64,000 nucleotides of DNA from Macrocystis pyrifera (taxonomy: Eukaryota > Sar > Phaeophyceae > Laminariales > Laminariaceae). Position 1 is the stretch's first letter, and every line of letters starts with the position of its first letter. The stretch spans positions 17,213,142 to 17,277,141 of the forward strand of contig JASSKH010000001.1 of assembly GCA_031763025.1 (NCBI GenBank). The letters are read 5' to 3'. The notes below the pieces were generated by a model that was not told the DNA's origin, ran no database searches, and saw nothing but the letters and a program-made list of their open reading frames with translations. The position numbers and the translations under genes are program-made. Shown in pieces: positions 60,762 through 64,000 of this stretch.

Positions 60762-61107
60762 TTTTTTTTTTTTCTCTTTTTTTTTTAATCATCACTTATA
60801 CTTTCCAGCCTAACTCGTAGGAGGTTTTACCCTCAGTGACCTTCTGGACAAGCCGTGCTCACAGGTGTCGTCCCGTCTCCCCCCTGGTACGTGCCTTCAT
60901 TTTTTTGTCGCGCATAGGGTTCAGCATTCCCACTGCTCGTCGATTTTCATCGAATGTAGCTAACTCACGCTCTCGCGCTTCCCGCTGATCAATTTTTTTA
61001 TGCAAGAAAAAGTCCCTACGAGCATGCATGCACTCGGTGAGACTCGAACCCACAAAATTGATGTGATAGGCACGCGGACCACCCACCGAGCCACCGGGGA
61101 CGCCGGC
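60762..61107 (-). mobile_element. tRNA-derived SINE, copy 3
   Basis: Minus strand: GCCGGCGTCCCCGGTGGCTC head with A-box-like TGGCTCGGTGGG and B-box GGTTCGAGTCT, same body as copy 2, and a T run on plus (60763-60787) as its A tail. It is full length. No clear target duplication is visible. Confidence 0.85.
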
Positions 61108-61214
61108 ACTGGTAACTGCCGGTATCCATTAGAACACCTACAGTACGCGACATGTGTTACGAGTTTGGTAGCCACGGTTAAGAATTTCAGGCTTAAAAAA
61201 ATGTTAATGTGTGT

Positions 61215-61345
61215 GTGTGTGTTCTTCACATTAAATCGTTCTTCTACTCGTCGACATCCAGCAAGCCCAGTGTCCGTGCCGATTCTTCACCCTAGAAAGA
61301 TACGAGCTCTGTGGTCACAGACTACGACATAGAGATAACACATCG
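61215..61345 (-). repeat. dispersed repeat E, minus copy
   Basis: 'cttcacattaaatcgttctt', 'gtgccgattcttcaccctag' and 'tgtggtcacagac' mirror the plus copies; it abuts (GT)n at 61208-61221. Confidence 0.55.
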
Positions 61346-62673
61346 TGATGCATTAATAGCCTACGTAATACCATGCCTTCGCACTAGGTGCGGCCGACAC
61401 AACATACATACATACGCCAGCAACCAAAATACACCATAAAGAAAGAGAAGCAACGAAAAAACCAAACCGAAAAAGAACAAGAAAAAGAAAAAGAAAAACA
61501 AAGAAAATATGAGAATCTACAGCTACCAGCACTTGTGCCCAGTGAGGACGCTACTCTAAATCTTACCCATAATAGCCTTCAAGAGTCTGTACCCAACGTT
61601 GATGTCACAATAAGCCGCGAGCCTTAGCCAAAATAGGAGATTTTTAACTGCTGTCGCGTACTGTACTCGGTGTGCTGCTGTGTACAAAGTTATTAATAGC
61701 ATGAAGCAGGAATGTTGACCCCGGCTGGATTTCTTATTCGGGCAGTACCAGGTATATAGTACAATGTTTAACACTTATTCAGTGAAGTAAACGCTTCCGA
61801 ATTTCTTGCATAAAACGTGGGTGCAGCTACTTGTACGCTATGGGCTATGGCGACAGCAGTAAAAAACGTTACACGATCCCATAGGTCGTACACGCTGTGT
61901 ACGTTCTGAAAACATGTTTAAGTCTATACTATTGGGCTATGAGTCAACCCAGCGCTTGGTGCGAAATTTACCAACCACTCTCTTGCCTATCCGCACAGCA
62001 GTCAGATGATGGCCATTCTGGAATTGCGTCAACAAGGCATTGGAACAAAGATACTGCAGTACGCAGTCACCGTGCGAGAAGAGAAGGCAGAAACCACTAT
62101 TAATAGTACGTCATCAGACGTAGCTTCACACGACATGGATTATCCTATCGAGTAGTGTTGATCCCTCTGTGTTCGGGGTGTAAACCTACTTCTCCGCCCA
62201 TTCAATCAGAAGACGCAGATTAGCCCTTGCACCAATGCAACCGGACCGCGCAGCTCACAGCTCATCATCTCATGAGCATCCATGCTCATGAACAGATGGC
62301 CAGATCTCGCGCACATACACCTGAGAAATCCCCCCGCTACTAAAACACGCCTCCGTGACTATTAGAAAACTGTTGGCAACAAACGCGAAGCAACATCACT
62401 GCGCACCCTTTGGGACATGTTCATAGCATTCAGCTGAGACAGATTGACCGCGCGCAGATAACTTTTGAGCCCAACCGCTTGACCTCAACTTTCCTGGCAC
62501 TCGCTGCGCATCAATTGCGCCCACGTCAGCGCACATGTGGGCCTAACGCGCTGCTGACTTTTGAGACGACCACAGCTCAGGTGCACAACAACCTGCTGGC
62601 GCAGGCAAGATTTAACAGCCGAAACTGACTGCTGTAGACAAGCTTCCGCCAAAGCACAGCACCAGTCTTTGTC
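61346..62673. other. intergenic, no gene seen
   Basis: AAAGAAAAAG-rich stretch near 61436-61510, one TACCAGGTA near 61746. No exon recognised before 62674. Confidence 0.35.
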
Positions 62674-62769
62674 ATGCCGTCTGCCTCTTGGAGCCACGCG
62701 AAGAGCCGGCTGCTGTTCGGCTCGGGCTTCAGGAAAATCCTTGTGGTGGTCAAGCAAACCGCGTACGAG
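62674..62769 (+). CDS. candidate first exon of an NADK2-like NAD kinase
   Basis: ATG at 62674, 32 codons, ending TACGAG/GTGAGC in phase 0; an in-frame TAG lies about 40 bp upstream. It encodes MPSASWSHAKSRLLF then GSGFRKILVVVKQTAYE. The FRKILVVVKQTAYE part resembles the first beta-strand of mitochondrial NAD kinase NADK2 (human: FRPSRVVVVAKTTRYEFE). The Lys-x-Thr-x-Tyr/Phe-Glu pattern is the main support. No second exon with the GGDGT motif is found in the remaining 1.2 kb, so it is unproven. Confidence 0.4.
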
Positions 62770-63498
62770 GTGAGCGGAGAGGTGCATCTTGTCGCGGTGT
62801 GTCATGTTCTTTGTACTGGTGCTGCTCCCGTACTGCTGGTGTAGACTGCTGCTGCTACTCTGCTGCTACTTGCTACTTTTGGCCTGCCATTCACAACGAC
62901 CCACGTACTACGGGTGACGATCTTAACAACATGGTTGCTGCAAGATGACAGGGTGTCTCCTGCTTACACGCACGGCACAGAGAGACATAGGCGAGGTGCC
63001 TACGGGCCAGCCGCTACCCCCGTATATAGCGGCGCGTAGGGTGGTGGCGTCTGCAATATACCTGGACATACCATACCCGACACGTATTGGCGGATACTTA
63101 CCCCACACCGTAGTACAAGTACGATACTCGGGCAGCCCGAACTTCGTACGTGGGCCACTCCAGGAGATGGTACGCTGTCCGCTGGCGTTGGTGTAGAGGC
63201 GTACGAGTACGAGTACGTACGCGAAGTACGTATCAATAGCGGTTTTGTATTTTTTAACTCTCTGCTCGTGATATCGTATCATACAGAGGCATGGCATGCA
63301 TGAACGTACATACTCGAAGCGAGATGCGTTTTAGGGGTGATGATGCATGAGTATGACGATTCCACTCACCTGGTAGAGCAGTATGCGATAAAATGGTCGG
63401 CGCACACCTATATATGTAGAGAAACCAAGAGCAAAGGGACTTCGTATTGCTATCCAACGGTTGAACGGGTCTGATTGGCCTGGGGGGTTAGTTTTGTT
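62770..63498. other. no exon recognised
   Basis: Presumed intron if the exon above is real. Short 'gtacgagtacgagtacg' tandem near 63202-63218. Nothing coding. Confidence 0.35.
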
Positions 63499-63605
63499 CT
63501 ATTACGGGGGACCATAACAAATAGGACCAAATATTGTTAGTAAAAATGGTAAATAGGTTTTTGTATGTACCGTAGCTACTATTTTACTACGGTCCCCCAT
63601 AGTAG
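63499..63605. mobile_element. MITE-like element B, copy near the window end
   Basis: CTATTACGGGGGACCATAAC to ACGGTCCCCCATAGTAG; about 107 bp. Confidence 0.7.
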
Positions 63606-64000
63606 TCGTCTCGTACAAAAAGCAGTGACCTCTATTAACCATTTTCTCGAATACGTGGTAAGCTCCCCTCTTCGGTTCGGGCTTACGGTTACGGTCAGGG
63701 GAAAACACCGCGTATTCGACACTATAGTTTGAGGGTCACTACTGCTGTGTACGATACGAATATAGCCAACCCTAACCCTAATTCTCAGCCAATCAGACCC
63801 AATCAGCCATTGATTTCGTAGCATCTTGAATTCCTCTTGTCTCATTCGCACACTGCTGTTATATAGGCCTGGCAATGGATTCGTTTTAGGACCGTTTCTA
63901 CCGAACAAGAAAAAGTACGATTCATGAGATTTTTGTCTTGAATTGTATTTTTTTTTTGTCGTGAATCATGACAAAAAGGTCACGCTTCATGACGCCAATT
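63606..64000. other. no gene seen
   Basis: About 400 bp at the window edge. Two CCCTAA units near 63772 are not an array. T and A homopolymers near 63950. Confidence 0.35.

Noticed and set aside
61020-61107. a free-standing tRNA gene
   Set aside because: The tRNA-like head is fused to a body and A tail found in two other copies, so it is a SINE head.
62485-62805. 106-codon minus-strand frame
   Set aside because: Antisense to the better-supported NADK2-like exon; no recognisable motif.
63770-63785. CCCTAACCCTAA telomere-like sequence
   Set aside because: Only two units with ordinary sequence on both sides; not an array.

Overview
This is a repeat-rich eukaryotic nuclear window with spliceosomal introns (GTGAGT-type donors, CAG acceptors). 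I read four host genes or gene parts in it, widely spaced and cut by very long introns. The organism cannot be fixed from the window. Long introns, GC-balanced exons, several LINE families and abundant poly-C/poly-G runs would suit a large-genome alga or protist; a stramenopile such as a brown alga is my guess only.

Host genes. (1) NAA20, the catalytic subunit of the NatB N-terminal acetyltransferase, plus strand, five exons from 4599 to 13361. It reads as an intact 173-residue protein, and its 6-kb first intron carries a dead LINE. (2) A minus-strand protein kinase assembled from phase-matched exons between 48405 and 20939: a Ser/Gly-rich linker, a tiny glycine-loop exon, the N-lobe, the catalytic loop/DFG exon and the C-lobe. 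A symmetric 414-nt coiled-coil exon carrying an in-frame TGA sits between the alpha-F and alpha-G parts. A membrane-anchor exon at 54925-55022 may or may not belong to it. (3) CDPF1, a cysteine-rich DPF-motif zinc protein, plus strand, two exons, 58140-59973. (4) A possible first exon of an NADK2-like NAD kinase at 62674-62769, the rest lying beyond the window or unseen. A weaker minus-strand candidate exon lies head-to-head with NAA20.

The remainder is a layered graveyard of mobile elements: a jockey/R1-like LINE in NAA20 intron 1; a second LINE with a zinc-binding C-terminus and a (TAA)n tail; a third LINE type ending in poly(C), one copy bounded by an 8-bp direct repeat; a tRNA-derived SINE; two MITE-like families (A, about 270 bp with GACAGATCAT ends; B, about 108 bp with ACGGGGGTCCATAGT ends); and several unnamed dispersed repeats. 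Nested insertions with readable target duplications give a relative order. Satellites include a 64-bp repeat in 16 copies, a roughly 99-bp higher-order repeat, GGGTACCC-rich arrays and TATCGATA-rich inverted arrays. I saw no LTR, capsid, integrase or envelope sequence, no CRISPR array, no rRNA gene and no free-standing tRNA gene.

One genome-wide-looking signal stands out: the 9-bp palindrome TACCWGGTA and the 8-bp palindrome TATTAATA recur dozens of times, far above chance, in and between the other elements.
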